From: Ruminococcaceae bacterium UBA1785
GTDB taxonomy: Bacteria > Bacillota > Clostridia > Oscillospirales > Acutalibacteraceae
Length of the DNA stretch: 5,704 bases
Assembly (NCBI GenBank): GCA_002314555.1
Contig: DCGF01000068.1
Coordinates: 4,886 to 10,589 of the forward strand
Direction of reading: 5' to 3'
Below the pieces are notes generated by a model that was not told the origin of the DNA, did not search any database, and was given only the letters and a program-made list of their open reading frames with translations. Positions 1-5,321 of this stretch are shown here, piece by piece. Position 1 is the stretch's first letter. Each line of letters opens with the position of its first letter. The position numbers and the translations under genes are program-made.

Positions 1-18
1 CAACTGCTCTACCCCGCG
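1..18 (-). tRNA. Partial tRNA, probably initiator tRNA-fMet (5' end only)
   Basis: Read on the minus strand, the window edge gives CGCGGGGTAGAGCAGTTG. This is the acceptor-stem 5' strand (CGCGGGG), T8, the D-stem 5' strand and the start of the D-loop (AGCAGTTG) of a bacterial tRNA. A first base of C followed by GCGGGG is typical of initiator tRNA, whose 1:72 pair is an unpaired C-A. The anticodon and 3' half lie outside the window, so the identity is inferred from the 5' end alone. A near-consensus promoter lies just upstream, leaving a short leader for RNase P to remove. Confidence 0.72.
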
Positions 19-24
19 ATATCT

Positions 25-73
25 AAAGTGCTTGTCTATTATATGAGACTTCATATAAAAAATCAAGCACTTT
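25..73. repeat. 10-bp perfect inverted repeat around the tRNA promoter
   Basis: AAAGTGCTTG (25-34) and CAAGCACTTT (64-73) are perfect inverted copies. A second 8-bp pair, TTATATGA (39-46) and TCATATAA (51-58), is nested inside around a GACT loop. As RNA this would be a long, interrupted hairpin downstream of the 63-residue gene, so it may stop that transcript, but the U-tract on the minus strand is poor. The arms also overlap the -35 and the expected start site of the tRNA promoter, so an operator role is possible. The function is undecided. Confidence 0.5.
38..66 (-). promoter_or_regulatory. Promoter of the tRNA gene
   Basis: On the minus strand TTGATT (61-66) is followed by exactly 17 bases and a perfect TATAAT (38-43). 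Transcription would start near 31, about 13 nt before the mature tRNA 5' end at 18. This spacing suits a sigma-A promoter for a stable RNA. Confidence 0.75.
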
Positions 74-84
74 TTAAACTAGAT

Positions 85-276
85 TTAATAAATGTTAATG
101 AATGGGCTGATAAGGCTAAGTGGCATCTTTTCAAAAGCCTCTGGATAATTTCTCTTAAAGATAGCTGGCATGTTCCATGGGTTAATAGCCCAAACGATGT
201 AAGCTACAAGGCCTGTCATAGCAAGGCCAACAATCTTAAAAATAATTTTAATAATCTTTTTAATCATATCAAACAT
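85..276 (-). CDS. Small single-span membrane protein (63 aa), unknown function
   Basis: I do not recognise a family. The protein starts MFDMIKKIIKIIFK, a lysine-rich amphipathic stretch. It continues into one hydrophobic segment at about residues 8-32 and ends in a short polar tail containing NPWNMP (about 32-37) and several aromatic residues. One membrane span with the positive N-terminus inside is the likely topology. The gene is judged real because AAGGGAG (core at 285-290) lies 8 nt before the ATG and a complete 17-bp-spaced promoter lies further upstream. It is transcribed on its own, between a terminator-like hairpin upstream and the tRNA promoter downstream. Such short proteins can be small membrane regulators, toxin-like peptides or unannotated accessory subunits; nothing here separates these options. 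Confidence 0.66.
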   Translation of the reverse strand: MFDMIKKIIKIIFKIVGLAMTGLVAYIVWAINPWNMPAIFKRNYPEAFEKMPLSLISPFINIY

Positions 277-318
277 TTTTATGTCTCCCTTATTTTTATC
301 TCCATAACTACCTGAAAG

Positions 319-347
319 ATATTAACACATTCGCTTTTCTAAGTCAA
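319..347 (-). promoter_or_regulatory. Promoter of the 63-aa membrane protein gene
   Basis: On the minus strand TTGACT (342-347, 5 of 6 consensus bases) is separated by 17 bases from TAATAT (319-324, 4 of 6). The predicted start near 312 gives a leader of about 35 nt before the ATG at 276. The element lies immediately after the hairpin at 357-382, so the small gene appears to be its own unit. Confidence 0.6.
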
Positions 348-356
348 TGAAAACCA

Positions 357-382
357 AATGCCGAGCATCTCTGCTCGGCATT
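357..382 (-). terminator. Stem-loop, probable intrinsic terminator
   Basis: An 11-bp perfect stem AATGCCGAGCA / TGCTCGGCATT encloses a 4-base loop (368-371). On the minus strand it is followed by TGGTTTTC, a modest, interrupted T-tract; the plus side has no T-run. It would end transcripts coming from the non-coding RNA region and insulate the downstream 63-aa gene. Confidence 0.62.
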
Positions 383-403
383 CAGTGTTATGGGTGTGAA
401 AAT

Positions 404-428
404 AAGCGTAATGGGAGACTCTACGCTT
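404..428 (-). other. Additional hairpin between two terminators
   Basis: AAGCGTA (404-410) and TACGCTT (422-428) form a 7-bp stem with an 11-base loop. On the minus strand it is followed by ATTTTC. It could be a weak back-up terminator or a 3' structural element of a longer RNA. It lies between the stronger hairpins at 448-477 and 357-382. Confidence 0.4.
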
Positions 429-437
429 AGATCGTAC

Positions 438-477
438 AAAAATAAAGGGACTCCTTTACGTATAAGCAAAGGAGTCC
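438..477 (-). terminator. Intrinsic terminator of the structured RNA
   Basis: The stem GGACTCCTTT / AAAGGAGTCC (10 bp, 448-457 with 468-477) has a 10-base loop and on the minus strand is followed by CTTTATTTTTG. The T-rich stretch after the GC-rich base is on the minus side only, which fixes the direction. Confidence 0.82.
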
Positions 478-621
478 TTAAAACACATCCATAACAAAGA
501 TGTTTAAGACTTGTTTTAATCCCCTTTTCAAATACGGAAGGCTAGTTCGTTTCCAAACCGCCCTGTTCAGCCACCATAGCATCCGCCTTAGGCAAACTGA
601 CTCGGAGTAAATATTTAGTTC
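438..621 (-). ncRNA. Candidate structured non-coding RNA, about 185 nt
   Basis: A promoter and a strong terminator bound a stretch with no normal-sized reading frame. Its core is clearly richer in GC than its AT-rich flanks. In 5' to 3' order the minus-strand RNA can form three elements. First is a small GCC-TAA-GGC hairpin (about 586-594). Second is a stem of about 9 bp with one bulge, pairing AGGGCGGTT with AACTAGCCTT around a TGGAAACG loop (about 538-564). Third is a hairpin pairing CTTAAA and CATC with GATG and TTTAAG (about 477-509), and the terminator follows. Alternative pairings exist, for example CGGA with TCCG closing the second stem. It does not match the conserved cores I know for SRP RNA, tmRNA, RNase P RNA, T-box or common riboswitches. 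Length and independent promoter are compatible with a 6S-like RNA or a Clostridia-specific RNA such as the raiA motif, but I cannot assign either. A leader with no surviving target gene is another option. Confidence 0.58.
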
Positions 622-627
622 ATTAGT

Positions 628-656
628 ATTTTGGCACAACTCAATTTGTATGTCAA
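628..656 (-). promoter_or_regulatory. Promoter of the structured RNA (consensus -35, extended -10)
   Basis: On the minus strand a perfect TTGACA (651-656) is followed by 17 bases and CAAAAT (628-633, 4 of 6). The bases just before the -10 are TGC, an extended -10 motif. The predicted start is near 621. It begins about 50 bp after the stop codon of the 195-aa gene, so the RNA is not simply that gene's 3' UTR, although read-through cannot be excluded. Confidence 0.68.
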
Positions 657-669
657 ATACTATTTATAT

Positions 670-693
670 TATAGTTCTACAAATATAGTTCTA
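670..693. repeat. Tandem 10-bp direct repeat upstream of the RNA promoter
   Basis: TATAGTTCTA occurs at 670-679 and again at 684-693, a spacing of 14 bp between starts. The copies lie about 14-37 bp upstream of the -35 box at 651-656, in the 3' flank of the 195-aa gene. Placement fits an activator site or an AT-rich UP-like element, but AT-rich DNA produces such repeats by chance quite easily. No terminator for the 195-aa gene is visible here. Confidence 0.4.
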
Positions 694-706
694 TAAAGTA
701 AATTTT

Positions 707-1294
707 TTAGAAGCTAATTCCTTTAAACATGCTAGCAGATGAAGAGTAGTCTGGCTCTGAGCCGTCATCTGTAGGAATATTATCAGGAGCTGCAGCCTGA
801 TTTGTGATAGTCATCTTTTCCTTCTTAGGAATAGCAACTACAGTCTTCTTTTCTTTTTTAGCCTTAGCCTTTTTCTTTGACTTAGTCTCATCAAGAGTAT
901 ATTTATCAGCAGTGGCAACAGCCTTATCTGCTTCTGACTCAAGGAGTGAGAGAGATGCTTCGTAGCCGTTAGCTACACGCTCCTCATAAATCTTCTTAGC
1001 CTGGGCTTTACGTGCGTTCTGCTTTTTCTTTTCGAGGGCTTTCTTATCCTTTTCAAGTTTAGCCTTCTCTTTATTTAATGCGGCAAGTTCAGCTTTCTTA
1101 GCTTTAGCTGCTGGGATACCAGCAGTGTGATTAGCTTTAGCTATTTCGATAGCTTTACCTGCAACTTCTGAACCTTTAGTGAAAACGAAAGGTGTAACAG
1201 CTGTGATGCCGATGATAGCACCTGTTACTGAAGCACCTACTATAGCAGCGGCTGCTGTGATTATAGTCTGCTTTCTAGAGTCGCGTCCTTTCAT
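707..1294 (-). CDS. Membrane-anchored Lys/Ala-rich coiled-coil protein (195 aa), unknown function
   Basis: I do not recognise a family. Residues 1-9 are basic (K2, R4, R7, K8) and residues 10-38 form one long Ala/Gly/Ile-rich hydrophobic segment, a signal-anchor or uncleaved signal peptide. Residues about 58-105 are rich in Ala, Lys, Glu and Leu with heptad-like spacing (for example LNKEKAKLEKDKKALEKKK), suggesting a coiled coil. A second Lys-rich stretch (about 138-160) precedes a disordered Ser/Asp/Pro tail. AAGGGG (1303-1308) lies 8 nt before the ATG, and a near-consensus promoter lies upstream. The gene diverges from the ABC exporter operon and shares its control region, so a link to the exporter or to cell-envelope stress is possible but unproven. 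The overall plan recalls TolA-like or other envelope-spanning helical proteins only by composition. The Gly-containing hydrophobic segment could also be a membrane-packing helix. Confidence 0.8.
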   Translation of the reverse strand: MKGRDSRKQTIITAAAAIVGASVTGAIIGITAVTPFVFTKGSEVAGKAIEIAKANHTAGIPAAKAKKAELAALNKEKAKLEKDKKALEKKKQNARKAQAKKIYEERVANGYEASLSLLESEADKAVATADKYTLDETKSKKKAKAKKEKKTVVAIPKKEKMTITNQAAAPDNIPTDDGSEPDYSSSASMFKGISF

Positions 1295-1326
1295 ATAATT
1301 ATCCCCTTAATAAAAAATACGTAAAT

Positions 1327-1355
1327 ATGATACATATTTTTAACCTTTGTGTCAA
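1327..1355 (-). promoter_or_regulatory. Promoter of the 195-aa coiled-coil protein gene
   Basis: On the minus strand TTGACA (1350-1355, perfect) is separated by 17 bases from TATCAT (1327-1332, 5 of 6). The expected start near 1320 leaves a leader of about 26 nt that holds the AAGGGG ribosome binding site. This is one of the strongest promoter matches in the window. Confidence 0.78.
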
Positions 1356-1364
1356 CGTCAAAGG
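1344..1364. promoter_or_regulatory. Palindrome between divergent promoters, candidate operator
   Basis: CCTTTG (1344-1349) and CAAAGG (1359-1364) are perfect inverted half-sites 9 bp apart, a 21-bp element. It covers the -35 of the minus-strand promoter and ends 1 bp before the -35 of the plus-strand promoter (1366). A dimeric regulator bound here could control both the coiled-coil gene and the ABC operon. No regulator gene is in the window. Such two-gene exporters are often preceded by a GntR-family gene, which is absent here. Confidence 0.5.
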
Positions 1365-1365
1365 G

Positions 1366-1394
1366 TATACAAATACTAAATTTTGTGATAAAAT
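1366..1394 (+). promoter_or_regulatory. Promoter of the ABC exporter operon
   Basis: TATACA (1366-1371, 4 of 6) and TAAAAT (1389-1394, 5 of 6) are 17 bp apart. TGA just before the -10 makes it an extended -10 element. The expected start near 1401 gives a leader of about 24 nt before the ATG at 1425. Confidence 0.62.
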
Positions 1395-1424
1395 TACCCC
1401 GTTATTTTGACAAGGAGGAAAGCT

Positions 1425-2120
1425 ATGGCTGACATACTTAAGTGTAACCACTTAAAAAAGCAGTATGGTGGCTTTACCGCTCTTCGTGGAATCAATCTTG
1501 AACTCCCCGAAGGCAAAGTTGTTGGACTTCTCGGTCCTAACGGAAGTGGTAAAACTACACTCATCAAACTTGCAAGTGGTATTCTTCTTCCAACAGCAGG
1601 TGAAATCACTATTAACGGCATGAAACCTGGCGTTGAAACTAAAAAACTTGTTGCCTATCTTCCAGAGCGTAATTACCTTGACCTCTCAAAGAAGATAAAC
1701 AAACAAATAGATTTTATGGCGGACTTTTATAAGGACTTTAACAGAGACCGCGCATATGAGATGCTTGACCGTCTCTCGATTGATCCAAAACGTCCTTTAA
1801 AAGATCTCTCAAAGGGTAACCGTGAGAAAGTTCAGCTCATCCTCGTTATGAGCCGTGACGCTAAACTTTACCTTCTCGACGAACCTATCGGCGGTGTCGA
1901 TCCAGCAGCTCGAGACTACATCCTTGATACTATCATCGACAACCACCCTGCGGATTCAACTGTACTCATCTCAACTCACCTTATCGCTGATGTTGAGCCT
2001 GTACTCGATGAGTTCGTTTTCATCCGCGAAGGTGAAATTCTTCAGCATTCGACTGTTGATGAAGTTAAAGCCGAAGGCAAAACTGTTGACGGCCTCTTTA
2101 GGGAGGTGTTCAGATGCTAG
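1425..2120 (+). CDS. ABC-2 type exporter ATP-binding protein (231 aa)
   Basis: This is the cytoplasmic ATPase that would drive the permease encoded next. Visible motifs in order are: Walker A GPNGSGKT (residues 37-44); a Q-loop region reading YLPERN (78-83) with Glu where many importers have Gln; the signature LSKGN (128-132), a variant of LSGGQ; Walker B LYLLDEP with catalytic Glu153; a D-loop at GGVDP (156-160); and the switch His184 in STH. The LSKGN signature and the PE Q-loop are common in YtrB/EcsA-like and related ABC-2 exporter ATPases. Length is normal for a stand-alone subunit. The ATG at 1425 is chosen because AAGGAGG (1412-1418) lies 6 nt before it; an in-frame TTG at 1407 would place that site inside the gene. 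The substrate cannot be told; antimicrobial peptides, lipids or other envelope-active compounds are possibilities for the class. Confidence 0.93.
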   Translation: MADILKCNHLKKQYGGFTALRGINLELPEGKVVGLLGPNGSGKTTLIKLASGILLPTAGEITINGMKPGVETKKLVAYLPERNYLDLSKKINKQIDFMADFYKDFNRDRAYEMLDRLSIDPKRPLKDLSKGNREKVQLILVMSRDAKLYLLDEPIGGVDPAARDYILDTIIDNHPADSTVLISTHLIADVEPVLDEFVFIREGEILQHSTVDEVKAEGKTVDGLFREVFRC

Positions 2121-2971
2121 GCAAACTTACAAAACACGAATTTTTAGCATGCGGACGTATTGCTCTTCCAACCTACATCGCTATGCTCGCCCTCTCCGGC
2201 ATCGGACGTTTCCTCACCTGGCTCACAAGCCGCCAGTACTTAATTGATAACGTTCCAACCACATTCGTAAAGATTATTAAAGTTCTTTCATCCCTCATCT
2301 CAACAGTATATGTAATTGCATTCATAGCACTGGTTGTTTTGACTTTGGTATACCTCGTATACCGCTTCTATAAGAACTTCTTCACAGATGAAGGCTATCT
2401 CATGATGACACTTCCAGTTCGTCCAGCAAGCCTCATCTTCTCAAAGCTCTTTAACGGTTGGATTTTCATTTTCTTCAGCGCTATTGTCGCTCTCGGTTCA
2501 CTCTATATAACACTTGGCCACTACGACCAACTCGTAGACCTTGTTGAGAGAATCTTTGATGCAGTTAAGGACGTAGTTGACCGTGAAGGTGATTTCCTTC
2601 GTGATGAACTCGGAGTTCCACTCTGGGTATTTGTAGTTGAAGTAGTTATATTCTTCTTCCTACTCATATCTAGATACATCATCTCTTGGTACACATCAGT
2701 TGGATTTGGAATGCTCCTCTCAAAGAAGCATAAGGTACTTGGCACTATCATCGCATACATCATCCTTGATATTGCATCCTACATCCTTATGGGTATCTTC
2801 CTTGCAGTAGCTACAAGCATTCTTCCAAACTACTATGAAGTACTTGCAGAGAGTGGAGGCAAAGCATTACAGATTACAGTTATTGGTAACTCCATCATTA
2901 ACTTAATCCTCGGTGCTCTCCTCTTCTGGTTCACAAGCTACATCATGAAGCACAAACTAAACCTTGATTAA
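2114..2971 (+). CDS. ABC-2 type exporter permease (285 aa)
   Basis: This is an integral membrane protein with about six hydrophobic spans, at roughly residues 17-37, 57-84, 112-134, 168-197, 207-236 and 254-277. Between spans 2 and 3 is YKNFFTDEGYLMMTLPV (86-102). This cytoplasmic motif is familiar from Clostridia ABC-2 permeases and is a likely coupling site for the ATPase. A charged, acidic loop (about 138-165) lies between spans 3 and 4. The start overlaps the ATPase stop by 7 nt (ATGCTAG), and GGGAGG at 2101-2106 precedes it by 7 nt, so the two are translationally coupled and probably form a complex with two ATPase subunits. No periplasmic-binding or regulatory partner follows, since a terminator comes directly after the stop. 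The substrate is unknown; export rather than import is inferred from the family. Confidence 0.9.
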   Translation: MLGKLTKHEFLACGRIALPTYIAMLALSGIGRFLTWLTSRQYLIDNVPTTFVKIIKVLSSLISTVYVIAFIALVVLTLVYLVYRFYKNFFTDEGYLMMTLPVRPASLIFSKLFNGWIFIFFSAIVALGSLYITLGHYDQLVDLVERIFDAVKDVVDREGDFLRDELGVPLWVFVVEVVIFFFLLISRYIISWYTSVGFGMLLSKKHKVLGTIIAYIILDIASYILMGIFLAVATSILPNYYEVLAESGGKALQITVIGNSIINLILGALLFWFTSYIMKHKLNLD

Positions 2972-2980
2972 TTAATAAGT

Positions 2981-3013
2981 AAAAGGACCACTCAAAACGA
3001 GTGGTCCTTTTTT
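2981..3013. terminator. Bidirectional intrinsic terminator between convergent genes
   Basis: A 13-bp perfect stem (2981-2993 with 2999-3011; core AGGACCACTC / GAGTGGTCCT) encloses the loop AAAAC. On the plus strand it runs into TTTTTT (3008-3013), ending the ABC operon 10 bp after its stop. On the minus strand the stem ends in TTTT (2984-2981), serving the kinase gene that stops at 3027. Confidence 0.92.
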
Positions 3014-3026
3014 ATATGATTTTCTC

Positions 3027-5321
3027 CTAAATAAACTCAGAAAGAGTTTCCATAAGTTTTGCTATGTCAACAGGTTTTGTGAGGTGGGCGTTCATGCCGG
3101 CTTCTTTGGCATTTCGCTTATCCTCTTCAAATGCGTTACCTGTCATGGCGATGATTGGAAGACTAGCTCGGTCTAAATCATCCAAGTTACGGATAGCTCT
3201 AGTCGCATCGTAACCATTCATACGAGGCATCTGAACGTCCATCAAAACGAGGTCGTAAAGCGTATCAGCATTCTTAACCATATCAACAGCTATAACGCCA
3301 TCCTCAGCAGTATCAACTTTTGCGCCTGCATCAGTTAAGATGTCGACTGCGATTTCACGGTTAAGTTCGTTATCATCAACAAGGAGAATAAGCTTTCCTT
3401 CAAGAGAGATTTCCTTCTGAACAGCTTTCTTCTCTTCTTTAAGTTTACGTTCTTCTTCAAAGTCTCCCTCGTAGATTTCGTACTCGAGAACAACTGTGAA
3501 AGTAGAACCTTGACCATAGATGGACTCAACTTCGATAGTGCCACCCATAAGGTCAACAAGACGTTTAGTGATAGACATTCCTAGACCGGTTCCCTGGATA
3601 CCTTCAACAGCGGTTGTGTTATCACGCTCAAAAGCATCAAAGATGTGTTCAAGGAATTCAGGTGTCATACCCATACCTGTATCAGATACGATGTACTCAA
3701 TACGAGCTTTTTCCTTATCGATAGATGGTCTCTCGTTAACAGTTACAGTTACATTACCACCATTATTTGTATACTTAACAGCGTTTGAAATTATGTTAAG
3801 TAAGATCTGATTTGTATGGAGCTCATCAGAATATACGTATGGATGTTCAAGTCCGTTATTCTTTATCTTAAGAGTGATGTTCTTATCCTTTGCCATATCA
3901 CCGATGATGAACTTGAGCCTCTCAAGTGATTCGTTGATATCAACAGGTGTTGCGGCAATATCAATCTTACCGTTTTCAATACGCGCCATATCGAGGATGT
4001 CATTGATGAGGTTTAGAAGATGCCGGCTAGATGTTTTAACCTTATCTAAGCTGTCAGCAACTCTTTCCTTATCATCGATATACTTCTCTGCCATATCTGT
4101 AAATCCGATGATAGCGTTCATTGGAGTACGGATATCATGTGACATGTTGAAAAGGAATGTTGACTTAGATTTATTAGCATATTCTGCAGATTTTCTAGCT
4201 CTTTCAAGTTCCTCTTTTGCTATAAGTTCCTTCTTTGTAGATACATCAGTGTTCTTAATGCCGAAGAGGAACATATCAGCTGGGAGAGCTTTACTGATTG
4301 GCTTTGCAAATTTGAGCAAGAAATATGCATATTCGCCTTTATATAGCGCTCTAAAGGCAACATAAAAATCTCCATGCTTTGAAAGCTCGTACTCAATTCT
4401 TCCAATAGATACTTCTTCTAAAAATCGCTCTCTATCATCTTCATATACAAAGTATTTTGCAGCAAAATTGATAAAGTCAATAACAGATGTATTCTTATTA
4501 ATCGGAGCTTTACTTGCTATATATTCATAGTATTTTTGGCCTCGATAGAACGAGAACATCAAATTACTTATATCAACAAGACCTACAACTTTATAGTCAT
4601 CTGAAAGGCTATCGATGATGGCGCTCTGATAGTTTGTACGCTCTGTTTGGATGATAGTATAGATGTAAACAATGCATATAGTCATCGTCGCATTGAGGAC
4701 AGGAAGACCACCGTTATAGATTTGGAACACACCACCTGTTAGTGGAATGAAAGAAAGAATGACGATGGATCTTTCTACTGTTCTAGCCTTCTTAAGTTTA
4801 AAGCTTGAAGAACTAGCAAATACATCAAGCACACCAAATATCATATATGAATATACGATTATTGGTTGAAGGATATATAGAGGTCCACGAACATAGATAT
4901 TTCCTTCGCCTATAGTATAGAGCCATCCATCAATAGGTGCTGAAAACGCTAATACCGCTACGATGAAAATTGGCCATGCAAAGAGAATTCTTCTACGGTT
5001 GTTTTTCATGAATTTACCATCAATTTGATGGTCAACAAAAACAAGCCATGTATAAGCACAAATTGCAGACGTTCCGAAGTAACATGAGTTTACCATATAG
5101 TTAATAGCGATAGGTAATTTTTCACTGCCATCAACTAAAACCCATATTCCATCAAGTGTAAAAACTGCACTCTGAGTGAGGAGCATCCAATACATGATTC
5201 TATTATCACGTTTTGAAAATCCTCTACCAAGGGTTGTAATCTCGAGGCTTGCAATAATTCCGGCACAGAGGAGATCAACTACGAAGTATAAGGCTTTGGC
5301 TGTACCAATAAGTTCTACCAT
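3027..5321 (-). CDS. Hybrid sensor histidine kinase, 7TM-PAS-like-HisKA-HATPase-REC (764 aa)
   Basis: The N-terminus has seven hydrophobic spans (about 9-31, 41-63, 73-97, 111-129, 148-170, 184-203, 208-226), a membrane-embedded sensor module. Residues about 238-360 look like a PAS-type cytoplasmic domain. They lead through a charged helix (about 365-390) to HisKA with phospho-acceptor His395 (MSHDIRTPMN). The ATPase domain shows the N box around Asn513, G1 at DTGMG (547-551) and G2 at GTGLG (577-581). A Lys/Glu-rich linker (about 618-640) joins a receiver with the acidic pair D649/D650, phospho-acceptor D695 (LMDVQMP), T727 and K749. All catalytic residues are present, so kinase and receiver should both work. 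AGGAGGT lies 8 nt before the ATG. The gene overlaps the upstream GGDEF-like gene by one base. The final phospho-acceptor (an HPt protein or second regulator) is not in the window, and the signal sensed is unknown. Confidence 0.93.
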   Translation of the reverse strand: MVELIGTAKALYFVVDLLCAGIIASLEITTLGRGFSKRDNRIMYWMLLTQSAVFTLDGIWVLVDGSEKLPIAINYMVNSCYFGTSAICAYTWLVFVDHQIDGKFMKNNRRRILFAWPIFIVAVLAFSAPIDGWLYTIGEGNIYVRGPLYILQPIIVYSYMIFGVLDVFASSSSFKLKKARTVERSIVILSFIPLTGGVFQIYNGGLPVLNATMTICIVYIYTIIQTERTNYQSAIIDSLSDDYKVVGLVDISNLMFSFYRGQKYYEYIASKAPINKNTSVIDFINFAAKYFVYEDDRERFLEEVSIGRIEYELSKHGDFYVAFRALYKGEYAYFLLKFAKPISKALPADMFLFGIKNTDVSTKKELIAKEELERARKSAEYANKSKSTFLFNMSHDIRTPMNAIIGFTDMAEKYIDDKERVADSLDKVKTSSRHLLNLINDILDMARIENGKIDIAATPVDINESLERLKFIIGDMAKDKNITLKIKNNGLEHPYVYSDELHTNQILLNIISNAVKYTNNGGNVTVTVNERPSIDKEKARIEYIVSDTGMGMTPEFLEHIFDAFERDNTTAVEGIQGTGLGMSITKRLVDLMGGTIEVESIYGQGSTFTVVLEYEIYEGDFEEERKLKEEKKAVQKEISLEGKLILLVDDNELNREIAVDILTDAGAKVDTAEDGVIAVDMVKNADTLYDLVLMDVQMPRMNGYDATRAIRNLDDLDRASLPIIAMTGNAFEEDKRNAKEAGMNAHLTKPVDIAKLMETLSEFI

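Noticed and set aside
28..315. Plus-strand reading frame of 95 codons opposite the 63-aa gene
   Set aside because: It starts with GTG without a ribosome binding site, runs across the tRNA promoter and the promoter of the 63-aa gene, and its protein has no recognisable features. The minus-strand gene has the better signals.
438..621. Identification as SRP RNA, tmRNA, T-box or a c-di-GMP riboswitch
   Set aside because: The conserved cores (the GGAAG-type SRP tetraloop region, the tmRNA tRNA-like ends, the T-box TGG-N-ACCGCG sequence, the GEMM core) were looked for and not seen, and no matching target gene follows.
1407..1424. Upstream TTG start for the ABC ATPase
   Set aside because: The AAGGAGG ribosome binding site would lie within the coding sequence, and the ATG at 1425 is ideally spaced from it and begins the usual family N-terminus.
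1394..1621. Minus-strand frame of 75 codons over the ATPase gene start
   Set aside because: It is antisense to the Walker A region of a clear ABC ATPase and lacks a ribosome binding site.
1855..2247. Plus-strand 130-codon frame overlapping the ATPase and permease
   Set aside because: It is a shifted-frame shadow of two well-supported genes, rich in Ser/Leu/Thr from out-of-frame translation.
3874..4365. Plus-strand 163-codon frame opposite the histidine kinase
   Set aside because: It is antisense to the HisKA/HATPase region, whose motifs are fully conserved on the minus strand. No ribosome binding site or independent promoter stands out.
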